From positions 620,001 to 684,000 of the forward strand of contig JAQOOI010000022.1 of assembly GCA_028554645.1 (NCBI GenBank): 64,000 nucleotides of DNA. The letters are read 5' to 3'. Position numbers and translations under genes: made by a program. This document shows positions 12,177 through 23,221 of the stretch, in pieces. The notes under the pieces are model-generated. The model saw nothing but the letters and a program-made list of their open reading frames with translations. It did not search any database and was not told the DNA's origin. Within the stretch, counting starts at the first letter, position 1. Each line of letters opens with the position of its first letter. Origin of the DNA: Omphalotus guepiniiformis. Its lineage: Eukaryota; Basidiomycota; Agaricomycetes; Agaricales; Omphalotaceae.

Positions 12177-13509
12177 ATGTCGACGTATACTCTTTTCTGT
12201 ATGGGTAATCCTCTGCTCGACATGCAGGTCACAAACGGAGAAGAGCTATTGAAAAAGTACGATCTGAAATCAAACGATGCGATCCTTGCTGATGAAAAGC
12301 ATGCACCGATGTAAGTAATGCACTCATTGTGTATGGTGTTCGACGTTATAGACCAAATACCATAGATACGAAGAGCTCGTCAAGAATTACAAAGTAACCT
12401 ATGTTGCTGGAGGAGCTTCCCAAAACGCTGCTCGTGGTGCTGCTGTGAGTGTACCCCTCATTGAAACTTTTTTGATAACTAACACATCGCGTCTATTTTC
12501 GCCTGCAGTACATCCTACCCCCGAACTCAGTTGTGTACACCGGGTGTGTCGGTGACGACGATCTCGCTGAGCAGCTTAAAGCTGCGAACAAGCGCGAAGG
12601 TTTGCATGAAGTGTATCTAGTGAAGAAGGGAGAGAAGACTGGCGCTTGTGCAGTCGTTATCACTGGTCACGATCGGTCAGTTCGTCCACTGAATCCCCCC
12701 AGTATGATGTTCTAACTTTAGGGGTCGATGCGATTTCAGATCGCTTGTGACGACTTTGCGAGTAGCGGAGAAATTCGAGCAGTCCCATCTGTCTTCGCCA
12801 GAGGTCGCTCCTCTGATTGAGAGCGCGAAAGCTTACTATGTCGAAGGATACTTCCTGACCCACGGCACGGCCTCTGCTCTCGAGCTGAGCCAGAAAGCCT
12901 CCGCAGCGGGCAAAGTGGGTATTCATTTCTGTAAAACCCTCTCGTGACTTACTTGACTGACAACCCACCAGGTCTTTGCCCTAAACCTCTCCGCCCCCTT
13001 CATCCCTCAGTTCTTCGGTGCCCAACTCCAACAAATTCTTCCCTACACTGATATCCTCATCGCCAATGAATCTGAAGCTGAATCCTGGGCCTCCGCCAAT
13101 GGTCACGCAACTCCAACTGACTTGGCTGCCGTGGCCAAAACCATCGCGATGCTCCCCAAATCCAACAGTTCTCGTCCACGTATTGTCGTTCTCACTCACG
13201 GGCCCAAATCGACGGTGCTCGTGAGCTCCGCGGAGCCGGATAAACCAAAGGTGTATGCCGTCCATGCGCTCAAAGACGAGGAGATCGTCGATACGAATGG
13301 TGCTGGGGATGCGTTTGCCGGTGGTTTCATGGGTGCATTCGTTGCTGGAAAGAGCCTGGATGAATGCGTTGAGGCTGGGCATAAAATGGGTGCTATGTGT
13401 GTGCAGCAGGTAATTTACGTGTTATCTTGCTTGCGAAACTTCCTTGCTGATTGGAAATGAACGATAGGTTGGTCCTCAATACAAATGGCCCAAGGTCAAC
13501 ATTCTCTAG
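12177..13509 (+). CDS. ADO1: Adenosine kinase (PfkB/ribokinase family)
   Basis: Six exons join in frame: 12177-12310, 12366-12444, 12509-12675, 12740-12914, 12972-13409 and 13468-13509. They give 344 residues, the usual length for adenosine kinase. The start is MSTYTLFCMGNPLLDM. The N-terminal GGASQNAARGAA signature is intact, and the C-terminal PfkB signature DTNGAGDAFAGGF near 13292-13330 includes the catalytic Asp in GAGD. The enzyme phosphorylates adenosine to AMP with ATP, salvaging purines and clearing the adenosine that is produced by S-adenosylhomocysteine hydrolysis and inhibits methylation. It is cytosolic. All introns are GT-AG and 50-65 bp long. The yeast symbol is used by orthology. 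Confidence 0.96.
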
Positions 13510-14135
13510 AAGAGATTCCAGAACTCAATGACGACTTCGCCCTTCATCAAACTTGCAAATCTGATTTTGTAGCAAAATATTCAACATGTAGCAGTAAACA
13601 CATTAGTCACTTTCAACAGTGAACCCATTCATATCGTAGACCTTTTGCATCAATGAATACACTTGCATATTCTTCTTATGGCTGAAGTCAGAGAGGTTGC
13701 AACCGCCGCAGCTGTCGGGACTTATCTGGCAATGAAAAAGGGGCTTTTACTCGTTTATCATTGGGTAGTGTGGTATGCCTTCAGTGCGTCCGCCCAAGAA
13801 GAATTAGCCTAAAACTCACTGAATGTTCAGCCTCACGTCGGCCCCAACCTTCTTCTGCTCCAGTCCTTTTCCACCTCTTCAAGTGGTTCAGGGAGTAAGA
13901 CCGGTTCGAGGATGCCTCCTAGTCATGTACATATAGAGTATGAGACCGTTTGCAGGTCAGGCCAATTTCATTGTTTGTTTTTCTGAAAATCGATGACAGA
14001 ACGACCTTACTCGTGGCACTTCGATCAAGTGCGCAACGATAAACTGTAACATTGCAGGAGATACATATGTGTACGTATAAAAACAATATAGATCTTCTTC
14101 ACATACTGTTAGAGTCGCCTTGTGTTGAAACAACG
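13510..14135. other. Intergenic stretch between convergent genes
   Basis: These 626 bases lie between the 3' ends of adenosine kinase and the FAD monooxygenase. A short minus-strand segment near 13840-13920 reads protein-like (ILEPVLLPEPLEEVEKDW), but I found no start or splice context. No RNA gene seen. Confidence 0.45.
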
Positions 14136-16930
14136 CTATACACCAGGCGGGATATCAAGCACTTCAGGTAGATACCACGCTTCTGCATTAACATTAGTCA
14201 CTGTGTCCATTGAGAAGAGAAACCGGAACGCACTGTCGCTGCCAGTTCTTGTGTCAGCTTTCGTGTTACCGTCTCCCAACCAGTAGAATCTATTGTTGGC
14301 AGATGAATCTAACGGCTCGTAGTCGAAATCTTCCCATCGTGGATGGGCCAAAGCTTGGATGCAATGTAAAGTAGACCCTTTATTGGCAAGAGTCAGCAGC
14401 TCATTCAATAGAAGGGAAAATTCTTCGTGGTTCACCAGGCCAAAGAGCGACGACTCTCCCTTCCTCCTTTCCAACCTTATACCACGATCGGCATTTCTCC
14501 CCGAAGACGCTCTAACAAAGAAAAAGATCGTTTGAGTAAATCAAAGCACCGCGCCTCACGATACCAAAACACACCGTAGGAAAGAAACTCTGAATACACG
14601 AGAGTCAGTAAGGTGATAATAAATGATTGATCGTCAGATCCCACCTCGATGTATGCGTCAAAATCGTCCACAGCCTCCTTTTTCACATCCATACTCTTTA
14701 ACCGCTCCCTCTGAAGTTTCAACGTAGCAGCAACAGCATAATCCACCTGACGCTCAAGGATAATGAGCAAAGACCCTGCACCGACGCCAGAGTTGGGTCC
14801 TAATGCCGAGAACCAATTCGGGAATCCGTCAACTGCAACCGAGAGGTAAGTTCGTGGGTGGGGTTTAAATTTGTCTTTCAGGTCAATGCCTCCACGCCCG
14901 ATGAATGGGAATCGGAGATCATAAGAAGTATCGAAGCCTGAATGTGCTAATGATTAGCGGAAGGTCAATTTTAGGGTGTACGTCCTTCAGGAACGCACCT
15001 GTGGCACAGACAATGATATCGAGGTCTCTATGTTTCCCATCTACTGTCTCTACTCCAGTCGGTGTTATTCTCTTGATATCTTCCGGTACGAACTCGACCT
15101 AATAGGCTAATCAGTGTCGTGCTGACGGAGCATTATTCCCATCATCTAGACTCGACATTGTCTTCACAAAGGGCTTCTAGATACCCAGGACCCGGAGTCA
15201 GTCGTCGACAAGCCACAGAAAAGTCAGGTATTATGTGACATTGCCACATTAATCCAAATGGCGTGGATAAGGTGAAAGGGACATACTGTGGTCCGCAATC
15301 CATGGTTTCTTGGACAGCTTTTGCACCATTCTCTCTGTAAACATTTTCCGGGCACTCTCTGTTAAAGGATGTGCGCGAAGAGTCGCTGGATGTGCGCCCT
15401 GTAATCCAGATTGTGTCAAGAGAAGCACTCAGCTTTTAAGAGGACCAATTGACCTACATTCAGATCCGACTCGAGCTCTCGCCTAAACTTCCTATAATAT
15501 TGAGGATTCTGAAATCTCTCCTTATCAGCGTCAGTGAAAGTATCTGAACATCCAACAGAAAACACGGCGTAAGATTCTGTCTTGAAAAGATTGAATAGAG
15601 TTACAGTTTTCGGCTTCCATATCTCCTGTAAAACGGGCAAGATGTTCCCTAACAAAGGACACTGATACCCATGTCTTCCCGCGTACAAAGTTGACAACCT
15701 GAGAAACCTTTGGCTGCAACGCAGGTACAATCTGAATCGCAGATGATCCCTAGAATTTATTTGGAACTCATCAGATTTTCCTCCGACTTCGTCAGCGTAG
15801 AATACAAGACAACGTACAACGCCAATGACGCCAACTTTCTTGTCACCCCAGCTCTTGACGGTGTCTTCCCATTTAGTCTTTAGATGCGTCCCACCTTCAC
15901 CCGTCTCCCACTGCGCGCTATGTATTACTTTCCCTTGGAATGTCTCTAAACCCTCGATGTCGGGCCAACTCCATCTGCTTAAACTTCCGACTCCTGTAAA
16001 TAGCACGTCAGCCGTGTCCTCGAACTCTTCGTAATCCTCTGGCGGTTCCGAGTCTTTGCCTGATTCGTTATGTTCACGAGAAGTAGGGTCTAAGATGGCT
16101 GGTCGCCGAATGGTGAGGTGCCATCTACCCGTGTCTTCATTGTACTTGGCGCAAGTCAATCGGTGTTGGAGCTTGATGAAGGGCATCAGTTGATATTTCT
16201 CTGCGACTGACTCCAGATACGCGAGAATCTCGGGCCCAGAAGAGTAGAACTTTGACCAATTTGGCTGCGAGTGAGGTTAGTTAAGAATCGCTGCAGCTGT
16301 GCGGTGAACTTGAAAGGAGTTATGCTCACGTTTTCGGCAAACGACAGCTGGTACTGAGGAGAATTTTGGATTGTAGTGGTGTCATACATGAGAATTACAC
16401 GACGTACACAGTGAGAAGGTATATCACAGGCTAGGCCCTACAACAGACGAATTAGAGAATGTCACTTGGGCACAGAGAGGAAGCATACGGGGTATCTGTT
16501 GATAAACCAAGTACCTCCAACACCAGCATTCGCTTCATAAATCGTCAAATCAATGTTCTTGACCTTTTGCAAGAATCTGAACGAAAACTCAATGACTATT
16601 CGATCAAAAGATACGATGTTGATACCGAATGCCAGCTATGATGCCTATATTGCGCGTAATAGTAAGCAATTGAACAGTAGGACGGATCAACTGAAATTAC
16701 GAACCACTGTAGCCTGCACCTATAACAACCACTTTCATCGGGCGTACATCGTCTATGCAGAAATTTCCCATCTTGTATCCTCCATCAGCTCTTGATTCGT
16801 CCGCTATCCCATTCAGCCCATTTGTAGGAGGTAGGTCTGGCGTCTTCAAAGTACTGGCGTCTTCACCGGTACGACCAAGAGCACCGGTTTCAGATGTGTT
16901 ATTGGGAAGCACCATGATAGCAGCTTTCAA
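14136..16930 (-). CDS. FAD-dependent monooxygenase, Baeyer-Villiger/flavin-containing type
   Basis: A multi-exon gene of roughly 600 residues runs from ATG at 16928-16930 to TAG at 14136-14138. An N-terminal Rossmann motif VIGAGYSGIIAG (spliced across about 16700-16630) binds FAD and is followed by YEANAGVGGTW. The fingerprint FQGKVIHSAQW (about 15915-15950) has the FxGxxxHxxxW form of class B monooxygenases. A second dinucleotide fold, VIGVGSSAIQIVPAL, spans an intron near 15820-15740 and would bind NADPH. The C-terminal part keeps FPWIGRGG-like, CRSWYK and GST-LH-ALAHPRWEDFDY features. The last intron (51 bp, 14187-14237) restores AWYLPEVLD before the stop. Such enzymes oxidise ketones, sulfides or polyketide intermediates using NADPH and O2. 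The substrate cannot be told. No other biosynthetic genes adjoin it, so a gene cluster is not evident. The first 60 residues before the Rossmann motif are an unusual acidic, Thr/Pro-rich extension. Confidence 0.9.
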
Positions 16931-17444
16931 GGCCGAGTCGACAGTGAGAATATATATGCATTTGAGAAACCCGGTCGATATATGGACTATGCGCGATGAA
17001 TCCCAAAATGTTCTTAGGCCGGGTCAGCAGACACGTCTGTGAGTAAACCTTGCTATTACAGGACCCAGATGCGAAGGCCCGCATACTTGGGCCTGGGAGG
17101 ATTCCGAATCCATAGACTATAATATCATCGTGGTGATGAAGATGCGATTATAAAGCTGAAGTTCATGTGAAGGGGCGCGCATGGATTCTAATTTCGATGG
17201 CAGCGGACGTCGGGAACACGAATGCACCGATGATGCTCGCTTTCATAACTTGCGATAAGAGACAGGAAGTGCTTCTGCCTTGAACGTTGAACGTTGAACC
17301 CTCATCTGCAAAACAGGATCAATGATAGAGACTTAAATATCAAGCACAGGTTTACTGACTTGTACTATAAACTATCTCCCAGTGACCCTTCCCAAATTTG
17401 GTACATCTGCTCAAATTGTGCGAGCGTAAGTAGAGATCATAAGG

Positions 17445-17773
17445 TCATAGAAAGGACTCTGGAGATATGTGGTGAAGGTGATGGAAGAGTGAAAGGTGAA
17501 AGTAAATGGTCAGCTGCAACAGGACAAAAAATTTCCGAGAAGATATGGTTCCGAATGAGAGCACCGAGTCAAACTCACTGACCAAACATTTTTCCCGGAT
17601 TCACAGCGATCGAGCAATGGCTGGCTAGCATCTTCTGTCGAGAGAACCAATGCCTCGGAGTTGGGTCTAACATGAGCTCGCGAATTGTTCATGGATACCA
17701 GGAGATAACCATTGCTTGATTTCAGCCAGCGAACCTCAGGCTCTGACGATAATTGCATCAAAGCAGGGGTCAT
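17445..17773 (-). CDS. Possible small two-exon gene, unknown product
   Basis: ATG at 17771-17773 opens a 65-codon exon ending at 17579 with a strong GTGAGT donor. The acceptor TTTTTTGTCCTGTTGCAG leads to a second exon 17513-17445 that stays in frame to TGA. The result would be 87 residues, polar with a His-rich C-terminus (HLSLFHHLHH). No signal peptide, domain or relative recognised. The good splice signals are the main support; it could equally be part of the 5' region of the neighbouring monooxygenase transcript. Confidence 0.3.
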
Positions 17774-18107
17774 GGTTCAAAATATTGAACGTTAACCGGT
17801 CCAAGTATGTGTCATAAGACGAATGTGGCACAGGACTTAATTGTAGAGGGAGAGCTAGAGAGAAGAGCGAACACGCTTTCGAGCGTTTACTTTACGGTCC
17901 AGTCTGAACCGTCACGGCGCCGCACTAATTCAGAGCCTGAGACTCAAACAATCACCCTTTTTTCAAAGCAACGAAAGCGTAAACTGCGATGCTATGGAAG
18001 GGAAAGTCCAATAATAAGATAGTTAATTACAAAATTCCCAGACCAATTGTCTAAACCAAAGTATATTACAGGTTCGCTCCCGCATATGCATGCCATAACT
18101 CAACGCC
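17774..18107. other. Intergenic stretch
   Basis: These 334 bases between the small candidate gene and the 3' end of Exo84 hold no recognisable gene. The + strand frame 17807-18022 is Arg/Ser-rich and looks like chance. Confidence 0.5.
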
Positions 18108-21032
18108 TCAAATCATACCCTCTCTCTGAGCAACCGCAATTGGTGCCCGATGGTTAACCGCACTCCCAGGCCTATTCGTCGATCTAGGCGGAGGCGCCGG
18201 ACTACCCCTCACTGACCTCGGCGGTCTTTCCCTCGCACTACCCATCCCACTAGTACTTGCATTCGACATACTACTAGCAGTATCAGGCCTCAACGACGAC
18301 GCCGAGCTCGGCGGTGGAGACCGATTCCCACCGCGTCTCGGTACAGGCGACGCCAGAGGGAACGAATTCACCGGCGCAGACATCGGGGGTACAAGGTTTG
18401 AACCAGGCGTTAAATATGAGTTGATACTTGTGTTCGAAGTTGCTGGTGTGCGAGATCGGGTGTTTTGTTGATATGACTGGAATTGAGAGGGTGTCTCGGC
18501 GTATACTGAGCCAGTAGAAAGGGCGGCTGAAGCGGGTACAAGGGGGGTCATTGAACCTGTAGTGGAATTTGGGGAGTCCAGACCGTGAGGGGGTATTGTG
18601 AGGGCTCCGGGGATGCCTTTACGAACGTTAGTCACGGTGACATTATTGCTAGTTGAGGCGGTGGTGTTGAGAGATGTAGTGGATCTACTAGATAGCCTAA
18701 ACATTGCCGTAGCCTTGAATATAGGCGTAAGTTTGGTGGTTTCTTTGGGGTGTTCTAGAAGTAATTCGTCAAGTAGGAATCGAAAGTCTAAACCATACTC
18801 TTCGAGGAGCTAAGAGAGGTATGTCAGGTTGACTGATAACAGTGCAAAGTCAAAGAAAATACCTTTTAGCTCAAAGAATAGGTAATTCTCATTGCCTCTT
18901 CAACGACTTTAGCTTCCACGCCAGAGCTATAAACCTGATTTCTAAAGATTTCGGCATAGCTCTCCACTTGACATCTAGCCCAATCAATGAATGCTATCAT
19001 GAATCACCGTTAATATCATCGTGGTCAAATAGCACATTGAAAACAACATACCGCTAGCCACCTCATTTTCCTTGAAACTCGCCAAGAACCAGTCTGCGGT
19101 ATGCTTGATTCCAGTAAAATACACCATAGCCAGATCGGCTACGTATGCACCGACATGTCCCTCGAACTTGATCTTTCGGACATGACTACGCAGTACCTGT
19201 GACCGCATACTGAGGAACGTCGTTCGCGCAGCTGGTCCCGCATTGAGCCGTGTCAGAAAGCTTATAAGTGACACTACCATCGTCTTGCGATTAGAAGTAT
19301 GGGACAAGGTATCGAGAATAGCAGTCGTTAGCTCATTTGTTAGGACTGGTAACTTGGATGCGAGAAGAGGCATAACAGCGAGTTTCTTCTTGCCTGTGTT
19401 TCATGAGACATTTTCATCCTTGAGACAGTAATTGAAAGTGAACAAACCTTCTTCTACTAAAGCCACAGCTTTCTCCCACTGTCGCAGGGCGATGGCTACT
19501 GTTAGGTTGTCGGCCCACTCGCTAGTCCATCGAGAATCGCGCTCAGCCTTGTCTTTCGCGTCTGAACCAGATGAATCCCCATGACTTTTAGCCATTTCCG
19601 CCATCCAATCGGTGTTGGGGGCCATGGTGGCTCGCTGTTGCTATGAGTACAGATGATTGGGCGATCTGAATAAAACGAGCTTACATCTCCACCAGTCCAC
19701 AAAGTCTTCCGCTTTTCATGTTCACCTTCGCGTTCTTTCCGTCTCCTGGCGTTCCATTCATCTCCGACTTGGCGCAGAAGGACGAGTAACGACTTCTTCT
19801 CAGGTACAGTCTCCGTTCGAAAAACATGCGTCTCTTTCCCGTTTTTAACCTTGAAAACGTTTGTCATACCTAAGAAAGAAAATCCTCAGCTCTACGAGTG
19901 AGTGTTCGCGTGTCAAGGCATGCTTACTCGGAGAGTCCTTCGTATCCAGTACCATAACTTCGTGCAATGGCCAGCACTTATCCGCCACTAATTTACCTTC
20001 CACCGCATGATCTCCGCGTCTGGAGCTATCACCTCCCGCCGCCCTTCGCCTCCGCTTCGCAATCAGCAACGCATCATCCAAAACCACAAACTTGACTCTT
20101 CCCATAACCTTATACGTAGCTGCGTTCAACGCCAGCACACCATCTGCTTCGCCTACGATGTGCCTCCCTGGTGTAGTAGGTGCAAATTTGGCCGAACCTT
20201 CGATCTGAGCGTGTAGCTGCTGCATCTGGTTGAAATACATGATCCGGAGGTCGGCAACGGAGGAGCGTCTGAAGGTGGAGAGTGAGGATGAGGAAGTTGA
20301 CGTGGGATCGGGGATATGCAGTAAAGAAGGCATGGATTTGTACTCGGATAGAGATTCTTTGAGCTCAAGCATTTCATTCTCGAGCGTGGATATCTCTTTT
20401 GAAATGAGAACGAACTCGGCATAACTAAGGCACACCGTCATTCACAGAATGTTAGGAATGCCAGCATACAACACGCACTTCTTGAAGACATTCCTTTGAA
20501 GCTCGGACGCTGTGTCGTTCTTCGCATCACGGAGAGAAGATTGCAAGGACTTGAGTTCTGCTTCGGTAGAGTTTGCAAGCTTGGCCTTCAAATCTTAAGC
20601 GGTGACAATTGAATACTAGTTCCTAGAAAATAGAGAAGAGAATGACTATGACATACAAGTATCAGGATCAAATTCTTCCTTGTCCAGGAACTTTTTGTCA
20701 TCCGCCGCAGCTCTTTCTTCGTCGGGTCTCATTCCCACATCCTCCCTGCTCCTGACAACTTCGTCCTGCTCTCGATTAGAAACTGCCCTCCTTCCAGGCA
20801 CCAGTGCTCCCGGTATCGTAGGCATAGGTGGCATATTCAACTCTGTCGGACTGGATATATCTGCATATCTCATCGACATACGCTTCTTGATCTTGTCGTC
20901 AACCCGCGACTTGCGCGAGTCTCGAGGTTTAGGTTTGCTGCCATCTTTTGCAAGCTTATTAGAAGAAGACTGGCCTTGACGAGGAGATTTTCGTGGAGGA
21001 GCCTGCGAACGACGAGTCCGTAAAGATTGCAT
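18108..21032 (-). CDS. EXO84: Exocyst complex subunit Exo84, interrupted by an in-frame stop
   Basis: Exo84 is one of eight exocyst subunits that tether secretory vesicles to the plasma membrane. The gene starts at ATG 21030-21032 with a basic N-terminus, then a coiled coil (FVLISKEISTLENEMLELKESL, about 20430-20340), a PH-like region (ALNAATYKVMGRVKFVVLDDALLIAKRR, about 20150-20050) and the helical C-terminal domain (DWMAEMAK, then WADNLTVAIALRQWEKAVALVEEG, then the LLASKLPVL block and FIDWARCQVESYAEIFR). The last exon (18810-18108) holds LDFRFLLDELL, then a long Ser/Pro-rich tail. Joins at 19860, 19640, 19440 and 19010 all restore frame. However, the exon ending at 18863 reads ...TYSLS-TAA-K just before the donor, with TAA at 18868-18866. 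If the base calls are right the protein stops about 234 residues early, losing part of the Exo84 C-terminal domain. Confidence 0.9.
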
Positions 21033-21466
21033 TGTCGTCGCGAAGTGAGGGTATAAGAGCGAGGTTACTGCTTAAAGTTATGGTAGGTTACCACAGTGTC
21101 AAAGCTGTAGCACTGCTATCCGCATTATTTCAATAGCTACCGTCACCCTGAAAAAAGGGATCTTATTCAAAGCGCGAGCTCAATCTGCTTATTTCCAGCT
21201 GGTAGCAAACGCCTACATCCGACTCTTTGCCCACTCACCTAGCATTCGTAACCTCCACTATGCAGGCAGTCTTTGGGCTATAAGCGGCTGGCTGCATTTA
21301 TATTATAGTATCAGTCTGTGTGTAGCCAGTACTGCTATTCTTACTCAAGGGCTCTGTCTAATTTATGGTTCACAATTGGCTGGGGATTCACAAATACGGC
21401 TTTGTCCTCTGAAATAACTCATACTCATTGTTCACGGTACTATGTTTTTCCAATTTGTTTTCCTAG
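21033..21466. other. Intergenic stretch, Exo84 promoter side
   Basis: These 434 bases separate the Exo84 start from the 3' end of the omega-like GST. The open frame 21318-21530 overlaps the GST end and is not protein-like. No regulatory motif stands out. Confidence 0.45.
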
Positions 21467-22453
21467 TCAAGCATTCTTCTTCTGCGCCTTGAGATCCGCG
21501 AACCTCTTTGTAAACGCCACCTTGATATAGTCCTATATCCACAACCCGCCGTCAGCCAACTTGAATAACAAAACCCACGCCAATGACATACCTCATCATA
21601 AGTCTCCCTAAAGCTGTCTCTCCCCTTCAAACCCTCATAATACTTCCAAAACTTCTCGTACTTCTTATCACCCGTAAGCGTGTCATAAAATTTCCTCCCC
21701 TCACCCTCATCCCAAAGTCCAATTTCATTAACCAACGCAACCTCCATCCTCGCAATAAAAGGTAACACAGCAGCATCAGCAACCGTGAAATCGTTCCCTA
21801 CAGCAAATTTCCCATCTTCAGGAAGTAATTCCTGTAATTCCTCGATGCCTTTGTAAAGCGCATCGGGGGCTTCGCCACGGAAGAGTAAAGCAAAGTATCC
21901 GGGTTGTACTTTGTTGGCGAATGTGTCGATAAAGAAGCGGACGCGGGCGCGGGATACAGGGGATGTAGGGAGGAGTGTGGAGTTGGGGAAGAGATCGGCA
22001 ATGAATTCAAGGAGGACTAGGGATTCGGCTAGTTTGTGAGACGAGGGGGAAGGGGAGGAGGGGGAACTGTTGGGAAGTCCACCGTAGACTATTGCTGGAA
22101 CCTTGGAAGTGAAACAGGATGGAGTGAGTTGGGGGAGGAGACGGAAGGAGAGTGGAGGTGTACCTTGGAAGCAGAATTAACCTTTGATTGATACCACTCG
22201 GGTTTATTCTGCAAGTCGATTTCGTATCGCGTAAAATCTTTTGCGCCTGCTTCTGCTAGAGCCAGCTCGACCTGTGATAGATATGCTTTAAAACCTAGAA
22301 CTTGTGGTGGTTCAGGATTGGATCGAAACATACCCTATGAGCGAACGGGCATATCTAAGTGCACACATTCAGTCAGCATATTGATTCAGCAGCCGAGCAG
22401 GAGGCATAGCATATCTTTGCGGTATACAGGATTAAAGGTTCAGCTAAAGCCAT
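21467..22453 (-). CDS. Omega-like (Cys-type) glutathione S-transferase
   Basis: Five exons give 247 residues: 22453-22415, 22354-22334, 22271-22164, 22101-21592 and 21532-21467. The thioredoxin-fold N-terminus reads MALAEPLILYTAK then ICPFAHR, where Cys-Pro-Phe-Ala is the active-site pattern of omega-type GSTs. This is followed by VELALAEAGA and, after a cis-Pro segment (KVPAIVYG), the all-helical C-terminal domain (FTVADAAVLPFIARM). Omega GSTs act as glutathione-dependent thiol transferases or deglutathionylases rather than classical conjugases. Exon 2 is a 21-bp microexon encoding only the active-site heptapeptide. The first intron (22414-22355) starts with AT instead of GT: the exon end AAG is followed by ATATGC where GTATGC would be normal. 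All other introns are GT-AG. It is transcribed divergently from a second GST of the same length. Either a rare AT-AG intron or a splice-donor mutation explains intron 1. Confidence 0.85.
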
Positions 22454-23221
22454 CTTCAATGTCTTTCCACTAGCGTATGTTGCGTATGAGCGTCCGTCAC
22501 TGTGTGCGAGACGTCGAATGAAAGGAGTGAGAAATCTCATCATATAAATGTACCTTCGAGCCTTCTTTATGTATAAGAATCATTTCCCGATTTCCCTACT
22601 CCTCATTCGGATGGTGACATTGGCGTAGTAAGCTGAGCCAGGCTGAGCCCTGTTACAAATCACCTAGTCTTACATATGCCGAGATAGATGGGGATGCGAG
22701 TTTGTGGGAGACGTACGTCGAGGGTCAGGTAGGAGTTTACGAAGGTTGCGACGGATCCAAAGTATGATTAGTCAACGTGTTGAAATAAGAAAACTGTAGA
22801 AAAGACGCGCAAGTAGCGAAAGTAGCGAAGAGTAGCGATTACAATTAAAATCGTTTGATGGCGCCAGGCGGTGAAAGCAGCGAAAGAAAAAAGCTGACAG
22901 AGGCGGAAGTTGAAGCTTTGAAGTTGAACGGCCCACCAACGGTCCGGGATAGTATCAAGATCCCGATCTCATCACAGGCCTCTGTAAATCTCTTCTAATC
23001 AACGCAACAACCAGCGAAACCATACCTCACTCATCCAATACTTTTGTATGACTGTTATAGGATGATCATCACAATGGAATATCGACGGTTATCGTTGCTT
23101 CTGCTGCGATATTACCATGTTGTTCATCGAATCTGACTAAAGACTTGACTTGGGGCTGCAACCGAATGTCATTTAAAAGAGGAGCGGCTTCAAGTTCTCA
23201 ATAACCAGCTCATTTTTGAAA
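22454..23221. promoter_or_regulatory. Divergent promoter region between two GST genes
   Basis: This 768-base spacer separates two head-to-head glutathione transferase genes and must hold both promoters. It includes short repeats of AGTAGCGA (22813-22840). No confident TATA box or stress element was identified. Shared control is an inference from the arrangement only. Confidence 0.4.

Noticed and set aside
14136..16930. A secondary-metabolite gene cluster around the FAD monooxygenase
   Set aside because: Neighbours are adenosine kinase and Exo84; no polyketide, peptide or terpene synthase is near. The GSTs and MDR reductase are 5-15 kb away among unrelated genes.
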